Positions 19,004 to 31,847 of a stretch of 64,000 nt of DNA are shown one piece after another; the first letter of the stretch is position 1; the number at the start of each line of letters is the position of its first letter. Made by a program: the position numbers and the translations under genes. The notes beneath the pieces are model-generated. The model did not search any database and was not told the DNA's origin. It saw only the letters and a list, made by a program, of their open reading frames with translations. This stretch comes from Bacteroidetes bacterium GWF2_43_63 (GTDB lineage Bacteria > Bacteroidota > Bacteroidia > Bacteroidales > DTU049): contig MEOQ01000012.1 of NCBI GenBank assembly GCA_001769275.1, positions 62,001 through 126,000 on the forward strand, in the 5' to 3' direction.

Positions 19004-21631
19004 TTAATATATTTTCCTGTTATATGCATTCAGCAACATCGCTGCTGTATTTATGTGATAGCCGCTAAACTGATAAAATACTGAATTGTCTGAAATAAAT
19101 AAAACTTCGGGAAATAAAAGTTCTTTTCCTGATGCTGTTTTTAATTGATCTGCAAACTTTCCTTGTGAATCCATGAGCCAGACAACAGACTCAGGCAATC
19201 CAGGCCACGATTTCGCATCAAAGCTGTTGGCCGATTTATCTTTCGGCAGTACCAGATAAATAATGCGATTCAGCTTGTTGAATTCATCTGCACTTTGAGT
19301 CAATTCGTTCAGAAAATGTTTTCCAGGCTCTGTTGAAGGATCGATCAACGAAATAATATTGAAGTCATTTTGAATCTTTCGGAAAGAAACAATCGAGTCA
19401 CCAGCCAAATATTTCATTTCAAAATCTCCGTTAAAATCAAATATCGGCTCTGGGAAAACTGCTGAACCTTGCTGTTTAAGCGCAATTCTGGATGTGTCAC
19501 TGCCTGAAGGAATATTCAAATAATGCCAATTTGACAACACACTTCCGTCGGACTGCCGATTTCCTGTCATGATTCTGTAAGTCCCGGGTTCAAGCTGCAT
19601 ATTAACCGGAAATTCATTCATGCTTTCGTCATATTCATAATCCAGCGTTTGGAAACGGCCATCAATCAGGCGTGCAATGGTGTAGCTGGTGTAATATTTT
19701 GGAGTAAAGTCTACATTATATAATTGCACCGGAACTTTTTCCACTGCAGACTCAGTCTGACTTTTGAAAACAGAAATCCATTTGCCATGCCAGTAGTACT
19801 GCGGAATGTATGTCGCCGGTTCCAATCGTGCAGGAATTCCGAAGCTGCGACAGCAAGCCACAAAAAACACATTTCGCGAATACTCGTCTGCAGTTCGCAA
19901 TTTCATAACACTACCAGGAAACAGGGTTACACCATAATAATTATTTTCCTCATCCGGTTTAATGTTGCTGTTTATCCACGCCACAAGATTTTCCGGACTT
20001 TTCCTGAACGATTTTATTTCCTTTTTACTGAAACTATTTTGAAGCTCACTGCACCATGAACTCAGCAGCTCGCGCCCAATGCGTGGACTCAGGACGTATT
20101 GTGTAAAAAACTCTTCTGGGCATTTGTTGCGCGGAAATTTCACAGAACCTCTCAAATGATCAAGTAAGATACTGGCTGGAGTGTCACGCAAATCCTTTTC
20201 CGAGATGACAGTAAGCAAATCTATTGCATAAACTTTTTCTTCTGCCTGCTCATAAAACGATGCTATCTCGGAATAATTGCCTCGGCTTTTCAAAATGAAA
20301 TTCACAATCGCCTCGCTGAACTGATCGTTTTTATATTGTTCGCGTAAACTTGCCGTGTCCGGAAATGTATTTTCATAAGTGGCTCTGATAGAGTCCTCTT
20401 CTTTCAGACGCCGATCGTTTTCTTCTTTTTTTGAAGTTGTTGGTGTTACCGTTTTCCCCAATGAAGGCGGTAAAATCTGAAACGCAAACACCGAACTGTC
20501 CTTTTGAATTGCGTAAGGATCGAAAACAATTTCGAGTACAGATTCCTGCTCAGCCGGGAACATTTTCCATGTGTAGTTTTTTCCATCATTCACCCAGATC
20601 ATCAAATCGCCAAAAGCAGTTTCAATGCTGCAGCGGCCGTCCTTGTCCGTTTTCAGCGAAGCGAAAGTAAAAAATTCGGAATAGTTATACACCTGATAAT
20701 CCACCATGATGCCTTCTATGGGCTTTCCGTCAGTATCTACAACTTTCACCTCCGCGTTTTTCACCGGTGCATAGTTCGACAATAAATTGAGTTTCGAAAA
20801 CAACGGTTTCTGCACCAATGTTTTTTCGGAACCATTGTATCGTCCGAAGGTGTTGGTATGCACCATAATGGCTCTGGTAGCGGGTCCCGAGAACCAGCCC
20901 ATATTCAATTCCGGATCGGGTTCGCAGGCACCCATGAAATACCATTTGCCATCGATCCAGACTTCGACCCACGCGTGATTGTCGTCGGTGTGTGCCCAGC
21001 GCGGCGTGTACACCTGCCGGGCTGGAATTCCGACACTACGCATGGCTGCAACTGTGAATGTACTTTCTTCGCCGCAGCGTCCATAAGCGGTTTTGACAGT
21101 AGCCAGTGGCGACGATGTGCGCTCATCCGTGGAACGATACGCCACTTTTTCATGACACCAGTGATTCACTTCGAGCGCAGCATCATACATACTCATTCCT
21201 TGTACACGTTCTTTTAACTCAGGCAGAAACACAGCCCGCGCTTCATCTGGATTTTCATTATTCACACGAAAAGGCAAAACAAAATGCATAAATTCTTCGA
21301 CAGGAATACTCTTCCCCCACGAAAACTCGCTTCGGGTGCGAAGGGCCAGTGCCGCCATGTTTTGAAAATACGCGGGCTCCAGATTGGCAAGATCGCTCAA
21401 AGGCGCATAGGCAATCAGAAATTTAATGGCTTCCACCAGTTCAGGAGATTCAGTTTTTTCAATCAGTGAAAACATCTCCGGAATTCTCTCTCCAAATGCG
21501 CTTTTTCGCTCGCTGAATAAATTATTCATGTTGTCATAAGCAACACGATCTTGCATTAATACCTGCGAAAACAAAGAGGCAGAGCCAGCTATGATTCCCC
21601 AAACCAAGACAAATAAAAATATTTTCTTCAT
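19004..21631 (-). CDS. Secreted transglutaminase-like domain protein, 875 aa
   Basis: A signal peptide (MKKIFLFVLVWGIIAGSASLFSQ) precedes a transglutaminase-like core. The probable catalytic cysteine lies in YGRCGEES near residue 182, histidine in DDNHAWVEVW near 220, and aspartate in ACEPDPE near 235. A carboxypeptidase-regulatory-like sandwich (VKVVDTDGKPIEG) follows near residue 290. The C-terminal half contains another cysteine-rich stretch (FFVACCRSFGIPARLEPA) resembling a second, degenerate transglutaminase core, and then a thioredoxin-like segment. The protein is exported, most likely to the periplasm, and may act as a protease or amidase on peptides or glycopeptides. It sits between GH20 and CutC with gaps of 9 and 2 bases, so the three are one operon. 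Confidence 0.75.
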   Translation of the reverse strand: MKKIFLFVLVWGIIAGSASLFSQVLMQDRVAYDNMNNLFSERKSAFGERIPEMFSLIEKTESPELVEAIKFLIAYAPLSDLANLEPAYFQNMAALALRTRSEFSWGKSIPVEEFMHFVLPFRVNNENPDEARAVFLPELKERVQGMSMYDAALEVNHWCHEKVAYRSTDERTSSPLATVKTAYGRCGEESTFTVAAMRSVGIPARQVYTPRWAHTDDNHAWVEVWIDGKWYFMGACEPDPELNMGWFSGPATRAIMVHTNTFGRYNGSEKTLVQKPLFSKLNLLSNYAPVKNAEVKVVDTDGKPIEGIMVDYQVYNYSEFFTFASLKTDKDGRCSIETAFGDLMIWVNDGKNYTWKMFPAEQESVLEIVFDPYAIQKDSSVFAFQILPPSLGKTVTPTTSKKEENDRRLKEEDSIRATYENTFPDTASLREQYKNDQFSEAIVNFILKSRGNYSEIASFYEQAEEKVYAIDLLTVISEKDLRDTPASILLDHLRGSVKFPRNKCPEEFFTQYVLSPRIGRELLSSWCSELQNSFSKKEIKSFRKSPENLVAWINSNIKPDEENNYYGVTLFPGSVMKLRTADEYSRNVFFVACCRSFGIPARLEPATYIPQYYWHGKWISVFKSQTESAVEKVPVQLYNVDFTPKYYTSYTIARLIDGRFQTLDYEYDESMNEFPVNMQLEPGTYRIMTGNRQSDGSVLSNWHYLNIPSGSDTSRIALKQQGSAVFPEPIFDFNGDFEMKYLAGDSIVSFRKIQNDFNIISLIDPSTEPGKHFLNELTQSADEFNKLNRIIYLVLPKDKSANSFDAKSWPGLPESVVWLMDSQGKFADQLKTASGKELLFPEVLFISDNSVFYQFSGYHINTAAMLLNAYNRKIY

Positions 21632-21640
21632 ATCGTTTGT

Positions 21641-23896
21641 TTATTCAACAATAATCTCATCAATAAACAGCCAGGCCTTACCGCCTGCACCCGGGTGCCA
21701 GTCAGGGTTTTGATGCATTGCACTGCAATATACTTTTACAAATTTCACTTTCTGCGATTTAAAGCATACGGTTAGATCCTGAACCGAAGTGGCTGCATCG
21801 GTTTGGGAAATTTTATTTTCAACTTCGCCAACTTTCTTCCAATCAGCAGCGTCGGTCGAAACAAACACTTCCAATTTCAGCGGATGATAAATCCATGCGA
21901 GCGAACTTTGTAGCGTGCCGATACTGACTTTGCTTATTTTCATTTTATCACCAAGGTTAACGATGGCTTCAAAATCGAGTCCTTCGTAGCCCTGCCAGAG
22001 ATTATCGCGATAGGAATTTGTGCCGCGCAAACCATCGGTCATGTTGCTGTCGCCACCTGCAATATATTTTTTATGGTACGGATACGTGATGGTGTATTCT
22101 TTACCAAGGGCTTTATGCCAGCAAACTTTCCGTGATTCAACTGCTGTTTTTCCTGAGCCAGGTCGGATGGCTGCCACCTTAATCTCAGCGCTGGTATTGA
22201 TAATGACAGGCTCTGAGTATTTAGCGGAATTGACACCCGGTTCTGAACCATCTGTCGTGTAATACATAGTCAAATTCGGTTGTCCATGCTCAACAACAGC
22301 GACAAAAGCATTTTTATTTTTATCAAACCTGGTGGTGAGTTTTATTGGATCGCGCTCATATCCATACTGAACACCAAGATTGTTCAAACGTTTGTAATGA
22401 AACTGCATTCTTTTCTGAAACTCAGTAAACGAGCGACCTTGCGGGCTTGACCAAACAACCTCGCTGAGAGCACACAAACGCGGAAACATTCTGCTGTCAA
22501 TGAGCGCCTGAGGTGCTACTTCTGTCCACATACAAGCTTCGCTGCCAAGTATATGATGATGTTTGTCAGCAGGCAAGTCGGCCGGTATTGGTTCAAAAGA
22601 ATATACCTGCTCGAGGTTAATATTTGTTGTACTATAATCAAAATAGCAATGACTGGTTGGCGACATAATGGCATCGTGTCCCTGCGAAGCAGCTTCTAAA
22701 CCACCTTCCATGCCGCGCCACGACTGCACTGTCGCCGATGGAGCGAGACCACCTTCAAGAATTTCGTCCCAGCCTATCAGTTGACGGTTATTCGCATTTA
22801 GGAATTTTTCAATCCTGCGGATAAAATAGCTTTGCAGCTCTTCTTCCGATTTCAAATTTTCGGACTTCATGCGCTCCTGACATTTTGGACAAGCCTCCCA
22901 GCGCACTTTCGGCGCTTCGTCGCCGCCGATATGAATGTATTTTGATGGAAACAAATCCATGACCTCTGTAAGAACATCCTGCAGGAAAATAAAAACAGAA
23001 TCGTTGCCCGCACAATAAATATCATTGAAAACGCCCCAGCGTTTTTCAACTTCAAAAGGCCCGCCGGCACATGATAACTGCGGATAAGAAGCAAGTGCCG
23101 CCACAACATGCCCCGGCATTTCGATTTCAGGAACCACGGTAATATAGCGTTCCGCAGCATAGGCCACTACCTCACGTATCTGGTCCTGCGTGTAAAAACC
23201 GCCATACATGCTGCCATCGTCTTCTTTGCGCCAGGCACCCACTTTCGTAAGCTTCGGATACTTTTTAATTTCAATTCTCCAGCCCTGATCTTCGGTCAGA
23301 TGCCAGTGAAGAACATTCATTTTGTGGAAAGCAAGCAAATCGATGTAGCGTTTGATAAAATCAACCTCCATGAAATGACGGCCACAGTCGAAATTCATTC
23401 CCCGCCAGGTGAAACGAGGTTTGTCAGAAATCGTCATGCAGGGAATTTCAATAGTAGCGATGTCAATTTTTTTATTTTGACTAAACTCCGGAGGCATCAA
23501 CTGCCTTAAAGTCTGCAACGCATAAAAAATGCCTGCCTCGGTTAGAGCCACAATTTCGATTCCATTACCAGAGATTACCAAATGATAACCTTCGGGGCCA
23601 CACCATTTGGCACTATCATCGCGGAAAATTGAAATGTATTGGGTGTTTTTACGTCGGACCGAATCGAATTGGAGCTCAACACCCGTCGAAATTTTCATCA
23701 TATCTGTAAACATCCGGGCAGAATATAGAACTCCGGGCGCCGTTTCACATAAAACGCGTACAGATTGGTCAAAACGGAAAGACCCCGGACCATACTTAAC
23801 CTGTTGAGGCTGAGGAATAATGTTGGTTTCAGCATTCTGCGAAACAACAGAGAGGGACAACAGTGTGCAATAAAACATAATTATGAATGTCTTCAT
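21641..23896 (-). CDS. Beta-N-acetylhexosaminidase (GH20)
   Basis: I chose the inner ATG at 23896 (751 aa) because it starts directly with a signal peptide (MKTFIIMF...VVSQ); an ATG nine codons upstream is possible. A GH20b N-domain comes first (about 25-145). The catalytic barrel follows, with KMNVLHWHLTEDQGWR and the catalytic Asp-Glu pair in HIGGDEAPKVRWE near residue 325. After the barrel come a chitobiase-type C-terminal domain (YYTTDGSEP) and an F5/8 type C-like domain. The enzyme removes terminal beta-GlcNAc or GalNAc from glycans by substrate-assisted catalysis in the periplasm or on the cell surface. It leads a minus operon with the transglutaminase-like gene and cutC. Confidence 0.9.
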   Translation of the reverse strand: MKTFIIMFYCTLLSLSVVSQNAETNIIPQPQQVKYGPGSFRFDQSVRVLCETAPGVLYSARMFTDMMKISTGVELQFDSVRRKNTQYISIFRDDSAKWCGPEGYHLVISGNGIEIVALTEAGIFYALQTLRQLMPPEFSQNKKIDIATIEIPCMTISDKPRFTWRGMNFDCGRHFMEVDFIKRYIDLLAFHKMNVLHWHLTEDQGWRIEIKKYPKLTKVGAWRKEDDGSMYGGFYTQDQIREVVAYAAERYITVVPEIEMPGHVVAALASYPQLSCAGGPFEVEKRWGVFNDIYCAGNDSVFIFLQDVLTEVMDLFPSKYIHIGGDEAPKVRWEACPKCQERMKSENLKSEEELQSYFIRRIEKFLNANNRQLIGWDEILEGGLAPSATVQSWRGMEGGLEAASQGHDAIMSPTSHCYFDYSTTNINLEQVYSFEPIPADLPADKHHHILGSEACMWTEVAPQALIDSRMFPRLCALSEVVWSSPQGRSFTEFQKRMQFHYKRLNNLGVQYGYERDPIKLTTRFDKNKNAFVAVVEHGQPNLTMYYTTDGSEPGVNSAKYSEPVIINTSAEIKVAAIRPGSGKTAVESRKVCWHKALGKEYTITYPYHKKYIAGGDSNMTDGLRGTNSYRDNLWQGYEGLDFEAIVNLGDKMKISKVSIGTLQSSLAWIYHPLKLEVFVSTDAADWKKVGEVENKISQTDAATSVQDLTVCFKSQKVKFVKVYCSAMHQNPDWHPGAGGKAWLFIDEIIVE

Positions 23897-24116
23897 GGAG
23901 CTCAATAATTTTCGATTAATCAAAGTAAGTGAAAATAATGCAAAGTCAATAATTTCTGACAGCGTTTTACGTCAACGGGAATGTTTTTTTGTCACTAGCT
24001 AACATAATGCGAAAATGACAAACTTGATTGTATGCCAAAATAAAGCTGTCATTTGCTTATCAACAATACTAAAACAACTGATAATCAAATCTGAAAGTTA
24101 ATAAATCGAATTTGAC

Positions 24117-24124
24117 TACCTTTG
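24117..24124 (+). promoter_or_regulatory. -7 promoter element TACCTTTG
   Basis: TACCTTTG fits TAnnTTTG exactly and lies 13 bases before the ATG of the class IV aminotransferase, giving a very short leader. No good TTG occurs at the 19-base spacing. Confidence 0.5.
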
Positions 24125-24137
24125 AAAAGTCGAATGT

Positions 24138-24746
24138 ATGAAAACAATTGATCCACAAATATTTCCCTTTTTCGAAACCATTCGGGTTGTGAATGGAGTT
24201 ATCCAGCATGCGGATTTTCATCATGAGCGGATGCGAAAAACATGTATTAGTAATTTCAATGAATTTCATTTTGAAAAAGTACTTGATCATTTGGAGCTTC
24301 CTGAAAAGGGAATAATGAAACTCAATATCTGGTACAACAAGACTGAGATGGAGATTCGTTTTTCAGAATATATTCCTGCGATCATAAAAAAAATCGCGTT
24401 GGTGGAGTGTAACCCCGATTTTGATTATTCATTTAAATGTACAGATCGCAGCTATTTGAATAAACTGCTGCAATCCACACCAGGAGCCGATGAAATTGTG
24501 ATTGTGAAAAACGGGATGGTGACAGATACCTCGAAAGCCAACATCGTATTCGAAAAAGATGGCGTATTTTATACTCCTGACACATTTCTGCTCAATGGAA
24601 CCATGCGTCAATTTCTATTGACAACCGGAAAAGTTACTGAGAAAGCAATTAAGGCTGAAGACATTTCCGAATATGAAAGAATATATTTTATCAATGCAAT
24701 GAATTCGCTAGAGTCGGCGCTGGGTTTTGAGTGTTTCAGGATGTGA
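24138..24746 (+). CDS. Class IV aminotransferase (PabC / aminodeoxychorismate lyase-like)
   Basis: This 202-aa PLP-fold type IV protein shows FFETIRVVNGVIQHADFH at the start. A probable catalytic lysine lies in the F-K-C-T-D-R stretch near residue 100. DEIVIVKNGMVTDTSKANI is typical of the family, followed by YTPDTFLLNGTMRQFLL. PabC converts 4-amino-4-deoxychorismate to p-aminobenzoate and pyruvate for folate synthesis; branched-chain and D-amino-acid aminotransferases share the fold. It is shorter than the 260-300 aa typical of the family, as are related short Bacteroidota members. No folate genes are adjacent, so the substrate remains open. Confidence 0.7.
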   Translation: MKTIDPQIFPFFETIRVVNGVIQHADFHHERMRKTCISNFNEFHFEKVLDHLELPEKGIMKLNIWYNKTEMEIRFSEYIPAIIKKIALVECNPDFDYSFKCTDRSYLNKLLQSTPGADEIVIVKNGMVTDTSKANIVFEKDGVFYTPDTFLLNGTMRQFLLTTGKVTEKAIKAEDISEYERIYFINAMNSLESALGFECFRM

Positions 24747-24750
24747 AACA
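24732..24750 (+). terminator. Hairpin overlapping the aminotransferase stop codon
   Basis: TGTTTCA (24732-24738) and TGAAACA (24744-24750) form a 7-bp stem with a 5-base loop that includes the stop codon, and a T-rich stretch follows. This looks like a compact terminator. Confidence 0.4.
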
Positions 24751-24780
24751 ATAATTTCCCTTTGTCTTTTTCCTTTTATC

Positions 24781-24850
24781 CCTTCGACAGGCTCAGGACA
24801 GAGCTTTTTACTTTTATCTTTTTACTTTTATCTTTTATCTTTTGTCTTTA
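24781..24850. repeat. Short REP-like segment plus T-rich low-complexity tract
   Basis: CCTTCGACAGGCTCAGGACA at 24781-24800 resembles the flanks of the palindromic element at 3001-3060. It is followed by about 45 bases of repeated TTTTATCTTTT-type units between convergent genes. It may help to stop transcription from the plus strand. Confidence 0.5.
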
Positions 24851-24853
24851 AAA

Positions 24854-25429
24854 TCAGGATCTCACAACTTCATATTCCCATTCTCCCGTAAGGCGAATGA
24901 TGGTGGATGGTCTCAGCGCTGAAAGAACATTTCTGCGGTACATGACGGCATAATCAACCTGGTCAACAATTTCCGGACTGATTTCCTGAAAAATCATTGG
25001 GGCAGCTTCACCCGAAATGTTTGCTGAAGTTGAAACAATTGGTTTTCCAAACTCCCTGATCAGGTCGTTGCAGAATTCATTCCTGACAATTCTGATGGCC
25101 ACATGTCCATCGGGGGCAATACAATGCGGTGCAAGATTTCTGGCTTTGGGATAAATAATTGTGAGGGGCGTATCCACCTGTTTTATAAGATCATAAGCAA
25201 TTGGCGGAATGTCATCCACGTAGTATGACAGTTTCGACACATCTTCAAGAAGAACAATGAGCGTTTTTGCCTCATCTCGTTTTTTGATATCGAAAACACG
25301 CTGTACTGCTTTAGGCTGAGTCGCATCGCACCCAAGACCCCATATGGTATCGGTCGGATAAAGAATCACTCCATGATTTTTCATGACCTCGATACATTTT
25401 TTTACTTCCTCGGAATATTCAGCTGACAT
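24854..25429 (-). CDS. L-threonylcarbamoyladenylate synthase (Sua5/YrdC family)
   Basis: I chose ATG 25429 because it lies four bases after the GT9 stop and starts at the family's N-terminus (191 aa). The motif YPTDTIWGLGCDA (24-36) and the K-x-R stretch IKKRDEAKTL near residues 48-57 form the ATP and threonine pocket. ISTSANISGE-like text (VSTSANISGEAAP) follows. The enzyme makes threonylcarbamoyl-AMP from threonine, bicarbonate and ATP for the universal tRNA t6A37 modification. It is a short, YrdC-domain-only form without the Sua5 C-domain. It is translated after the GT9 gene, likely in one transcript, although the functions are unrelated. Confidence 0.88.
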   Translation of the reverse strand: MSAEYSEEVKKCIEVMKNHGVILYPTDTIWGLGCDATQPKAVQRVFDIKKRDEAKTLIVLLEDVSKLSYYVDDIPPIAYDLIKQVDTPLTIIYPKARNLAPHCIAPDGHVAIRIVRNEFCNDLIREFGKPIVSTSANISGEAAPMIFQEISPEIVDQVDYAVMYRRNVLSALRPSTIIRLTGEWEYEVVRS

Positions 25430-25433
25430 GATT

Positions 25434-26414
25434 TTATAAAAGTTCAGTAAGTTGTTTTGTTTCAATTTTATTTCCGCAATCAAAGTGTTTCTGCGGGCAG
25501 GATTTGTGTCCATGAATTCCACACGGACGACATTTTAAAGGTGCAAGGTATTCAATGATTTTTGAATTGTCACTCAAGGGCGTGAAGCCAAATGCAGGTA
25601 TTGTGCTGCAGAAGATTGTGGCGACCGATGCATTTACAGCTGAAGCCAAATGAGTCGGGGCACTGTCGTTGGTGAAATTCATTGCGGCATACTTCATAAT
25701 CCAGGCCGACTCAAGAATACTCAACTTCCCGCAGAGGTTCCAGGTGTTCATAGGCCTGGCAGCGGATAAGTCATTCGCCATTTTTACGTCGGCATTTGAT
25801 CCGGCAATTATTACCTTCAGCTCTGAAGGAATTTCACTGACAAAATCAATCCATTGCTTCACTGGATATTGTTTTGTTGCCCATAAAGAGCCCGGGAAAA
25901 TTGTTATATACTTCGACTGCGCAATAGCAAGCAGAGCTTGATCAGCTGGTTTTTCAACAGCAATCACTGGGTTTGCTTTCTGTAGGCCAGGAAAACACTG
26001 TCTGCCCAGTGTCAAATTGCGAACAATTTCGTGCGTTCCGTTTTGTTCATGCCGCGCTTTTCGATTGAAGAACAACGACAATGGGTTACTTGTAAAGCCG
26101 GCTTTTATCTTGCCTCCAGAAAAAGCAGTAATAAAGCCTGAAGAAAAAAAACGCTGAAAATTGATAACCGCATCAAACTTTTCACGTCTGATTTCTTTTA
26201 AGATGGATAAAAGATTTCTGTATTTATGATCTTTTTTGTTCCAAACCAACACTTGGTCAATAACCGGACAGTTATTCAGAACATCAGCGCAGGATTCTTT
26301 CACGAGGAAAAAAATGAGCGCGTCAGGAAACAAAGCCCTGACAGAGTGAGCAGTAGCAGTAGCAAGTATCACGTCACCGAGCGAAGCGGTCTGAATAAAG
26401 AGGACCTTTTTCAT
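25434..26414 (-). CDS. Glycosyltransferase family 9 (heptosyltransferase-like)
   Basis: This 326-aa GT-B protein starts KKVLFIQTASLGDVILATATAHSVRALFP, the usual N-terminus of ADP-heptose:LPS heptosyltransferases. It continues with FDAVINFQRFFSSG, ITIFPGSLWATKQYP and the sugar-nucleotide pocket segment NDSAPTHLASA near residue 245. GT9 enzymes add heptose or related sugars to the lipid A core on the cytoplasmic face of the inner membrane. A TAATTTTG element on the minus strand (26426-26419) sits five bases from the ATG, which suggests a leaderless or near-leaderless transcript. It precedes the Sua5/YrdC gene by four bases. Confidence 0.85.
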   Translation of the reverse strand: MKKVLFIQTASLGDVILATATAHSVRALFPDALIFFLVKESCADVLNNCPVIDQVLVWNKKDHKYRNLLSILKEIRREKFDAVINFQRFFSSGFITAFSGGKIKAGFTSNPLSLFFNRKARHEQNGTHEIVRNLTLGRQCFPGLQKANPVIAVEKPADQALLAIAQSKYITIFPGSLWATKQYPVKQWIDFVSEIPSELKVIIAGSNADVKMANDLSAARPMNTWNLCGKLSILESAWIMKYAAMNFTNDSAPTHLASAVNASVATIFCSTIPAFGFTPLSDNSKIIEYLAPLKCRPCGIHGHKSCPQKHFDCGNKIETKQLTELL

Positions 26415-26450
26415 AGCGCAAAATTATAAAGAAAAAGGAGAGTAAAGGGC

Positions 26451-26481
26451 AAAAAAAAACCCTGAAAGAACTTTCAGGGTT
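26451..26481 (-). terminator. Rho-independent terminator of the rRNA operon
   Basis: On the minus strand an 11-bp stem AACCCTGAAAG / CTTTCAGGGTT with a TT loop is followed by a run of nine T residues, just downstream of 5S rRNA. This is a textbook intrinsic terminator. Confidence 0.9.
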
Positions 26482-26491
26482 ATATAGTAAA

Positions 26492-26598
26492 GATTGGCGA
26501 CGACATACTCTCCCACTTGCGTAGTACCATCTGCGCAGAAGGGCTTAACGACTCTGTTCGGAAAGGGAAGAGGTGAGCACCTTCGCAATAGTCACCAA
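26492..26598 (-). rRNA. rrf: 5S ribosomal RNA
   Basis: The minus strand of this stretch of about 107 bases carries 5S landmarks such as CCGAACAGAGTCGTTAAGCC and a complementary pair of ends (TTTGGTGACTATTG near the 5' end, CGTCGCCAATC at the 3' end). It lies between 23S and the intrinsic terminator. Ends are estimated to within a few bases. Confidence 0.9.
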
Positions 26599-26657
26599 AA
26601 GGTTTTAAATGCGATAAGACAATAAAGAGAAAGGCAAGAAAAAGAGGCTATCCGGAA

Positions 26658-29535
<2,878 letters not shown>

Positions 29536-29577
29536 TTGTCCTTAAAGGACAGACTCTTTTTCTTTTAATTGCCTTCT

Positions 29578-29593
29578 CAATATGTCAAAGAAC
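29578..29593 (-). promoter_or_regulatory. BoxA-like antitermination site before 23S
   Basis: On the minus strand GTTCTTTGACATATTG precedes 23S, and a nearly identical GTTCTTTGAAATATTG precedes 16S (31534-31519). The duplicated position before both large rRNAs and the CTTTGA core resemble boxA (NusB/S10) antitermination sites. Confidence 0.55.
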
Positions 29594-29622
29594 TGTTTCT
29601 GTTATTTTTCGTTCAGAAAATG

Positions 29623-29696
29623 TGGAGAATAACGGATTCGAACCGTTGACCCCCTGCTTGCAAAGCAGGTGCTCTAGCCAGCTGAGCTAATCCCCC
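29623..29696 (-). tRNA. tRNA-Ala (anticodon TGC)
   Basis: The 74-base minus-strand sequence begins GGGGGATTAGCTCAGCTGG, has an anticodon stem CCTGC/GCAGG around loop TTTGCAA (anticodon TGC), a T arm GGTTCGAATCC and an acceptor 3' strand ATTCTCCA. All four stems can be drawn. No CCA is encoded directly after. It lies in the 16S-23S spacer. Confidence 0.96.
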
Positions 29697-29708
29697 TTTT
29701 ACGATTTG

Positions 29709-29782
29709 TAGTCCCGCGCAGATTTGAACTGCGGACCCCTACATTATCAGTGTAGTGCTCTAACCAACTGAGCTACGGGACT
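29709..29782 (-). tRNA. tRNA-Ile (anticodon GAT)
   Basis: The 74-base minus-strand sequence begins AGTCCCGTAGCTCAGTTGG, has anticodon stem CTACA/TGTAG around loop CTGATAA (anticodon GAT), T arm CAGTTCAAATCTG and acceptor end CGGGACTA. It sits between 16S and tRNA-Ala, the common order in Bacteroidota rRNA operons. Confidence 0.96.
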
Positions 29783-29915
29783 AAATGTTGTTTTTCCACT
29801 TAGGTAGCTCAATGAGCACAATATCCACTGAGCTCGTAATTGGGATATAACAGAATATGAAGACATAGAAGACAGTACGTATCACTGAATTTGCATTCAG
29901 CAGATAAATCACTCC

Positions 29916-31442
<1,527 letters not shown>

Positions 31443-31475
31443 AAATTTGATCTTGAATGTCTCGGATCTATCCTT

Positions 31476-31494
31476 CAAAGTTCTCAACTTTGAG
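31476..31494 (-). other. Hairpin in the 16S leader
   Basis: TCAAAGTT and AACTTTGA form a perfect 8-bp stem with a 3-base loop in the leader about 35-50 bases before 16S. It may be part of the long processing stem or a leader structure. Confidence 0.45.
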
Positions 31495-31518
31495 ATACGC
31501 ACTATCTTGTCTATGCTT

Positions 31519-31534
31519 CAATATTTCAAAGAAC
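31519..31534 (-). promoter_or_regulatory. BoxA-like antitermination site before 16S
   Basis: Minus-strand GTTCTTTGAAATATTG is a near copy of the site before 23S at 29593-29578, differing at one position. It sits between the promoters and 16S, where antitermination complexes load. Confidence 0.55.
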
Positions 31535-31578
31535 GTTTGTTCTATTTTTTTTGCCCCGCTTCTTTCGATTTGGGAGTG

Positions 31579-31608
31579 CAAAATTAATTCTTTTTTTTAA
31601 TCCCGCAA
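31579..31608 (-). promoter_or_regulatory. rRNA promoter P1 (nearest 16S)
   Basis: On the minus strand TTG (31608-31606), a 19-base spacer and TAATTTTG (31586-31579) match the Bacteroidota housekeeping sigma consensus exactly. CACTCCC follows at the predicted start, as in the other three copies, but no hairpin follows here. Confidence 0.85.
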
Positions 31609-31655
31609 CTTTTTTTGAAAAAAAGTTTTCAACATCTCAATCTCTCTCGTTCCGG

Positions 31656-31706
31656 TCCGTTGTTTAAACGGGAGTGCAAAGGTAAACCTTTTTTTATAAC
31701 TGCCAA
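31656..31706 (-). promoter_or_regulatory. rRNA promoter P2 with start-site hairpin
   Basis: TTG (31706-31704), a 19-base spacer and TACCTTTG (31684-31677) on the minus strand form a consensus promoter. Then come CACTCCC and an inverted repeat CCGTT/AACGG at the predicted transcript start. Confidence 0.85.
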
Positions 31707-31751
31707 CTTTTTTTTAATTTTTTTTGGCCCGGCTTTTTTCTCTTCCAACGA

Positions 31752-31802
31752 TCCGTTGTTTCAACGGGAGTGCAAAGGTAAACCTTTTTTTATTCCCAAC
31801 AA
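31752..31802 (-). promoter_or_regulatory. rRNA promoter P3 with start-site hairpin
   Basis: TTG (31802-31800), a 19-base spacer and TACCTTTG (31780-31773) are present on the minus strand, followed by CACTCCC and the same CCGTT/AACGG inverted repeat. The unit is about 96 bases from P2. Confidence 0.85.
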
Positions 31803-31847
31803 CTTTTTTTGGATTTTTTTTCAATTTTTTTTGCGGCTTCTCAGTGA

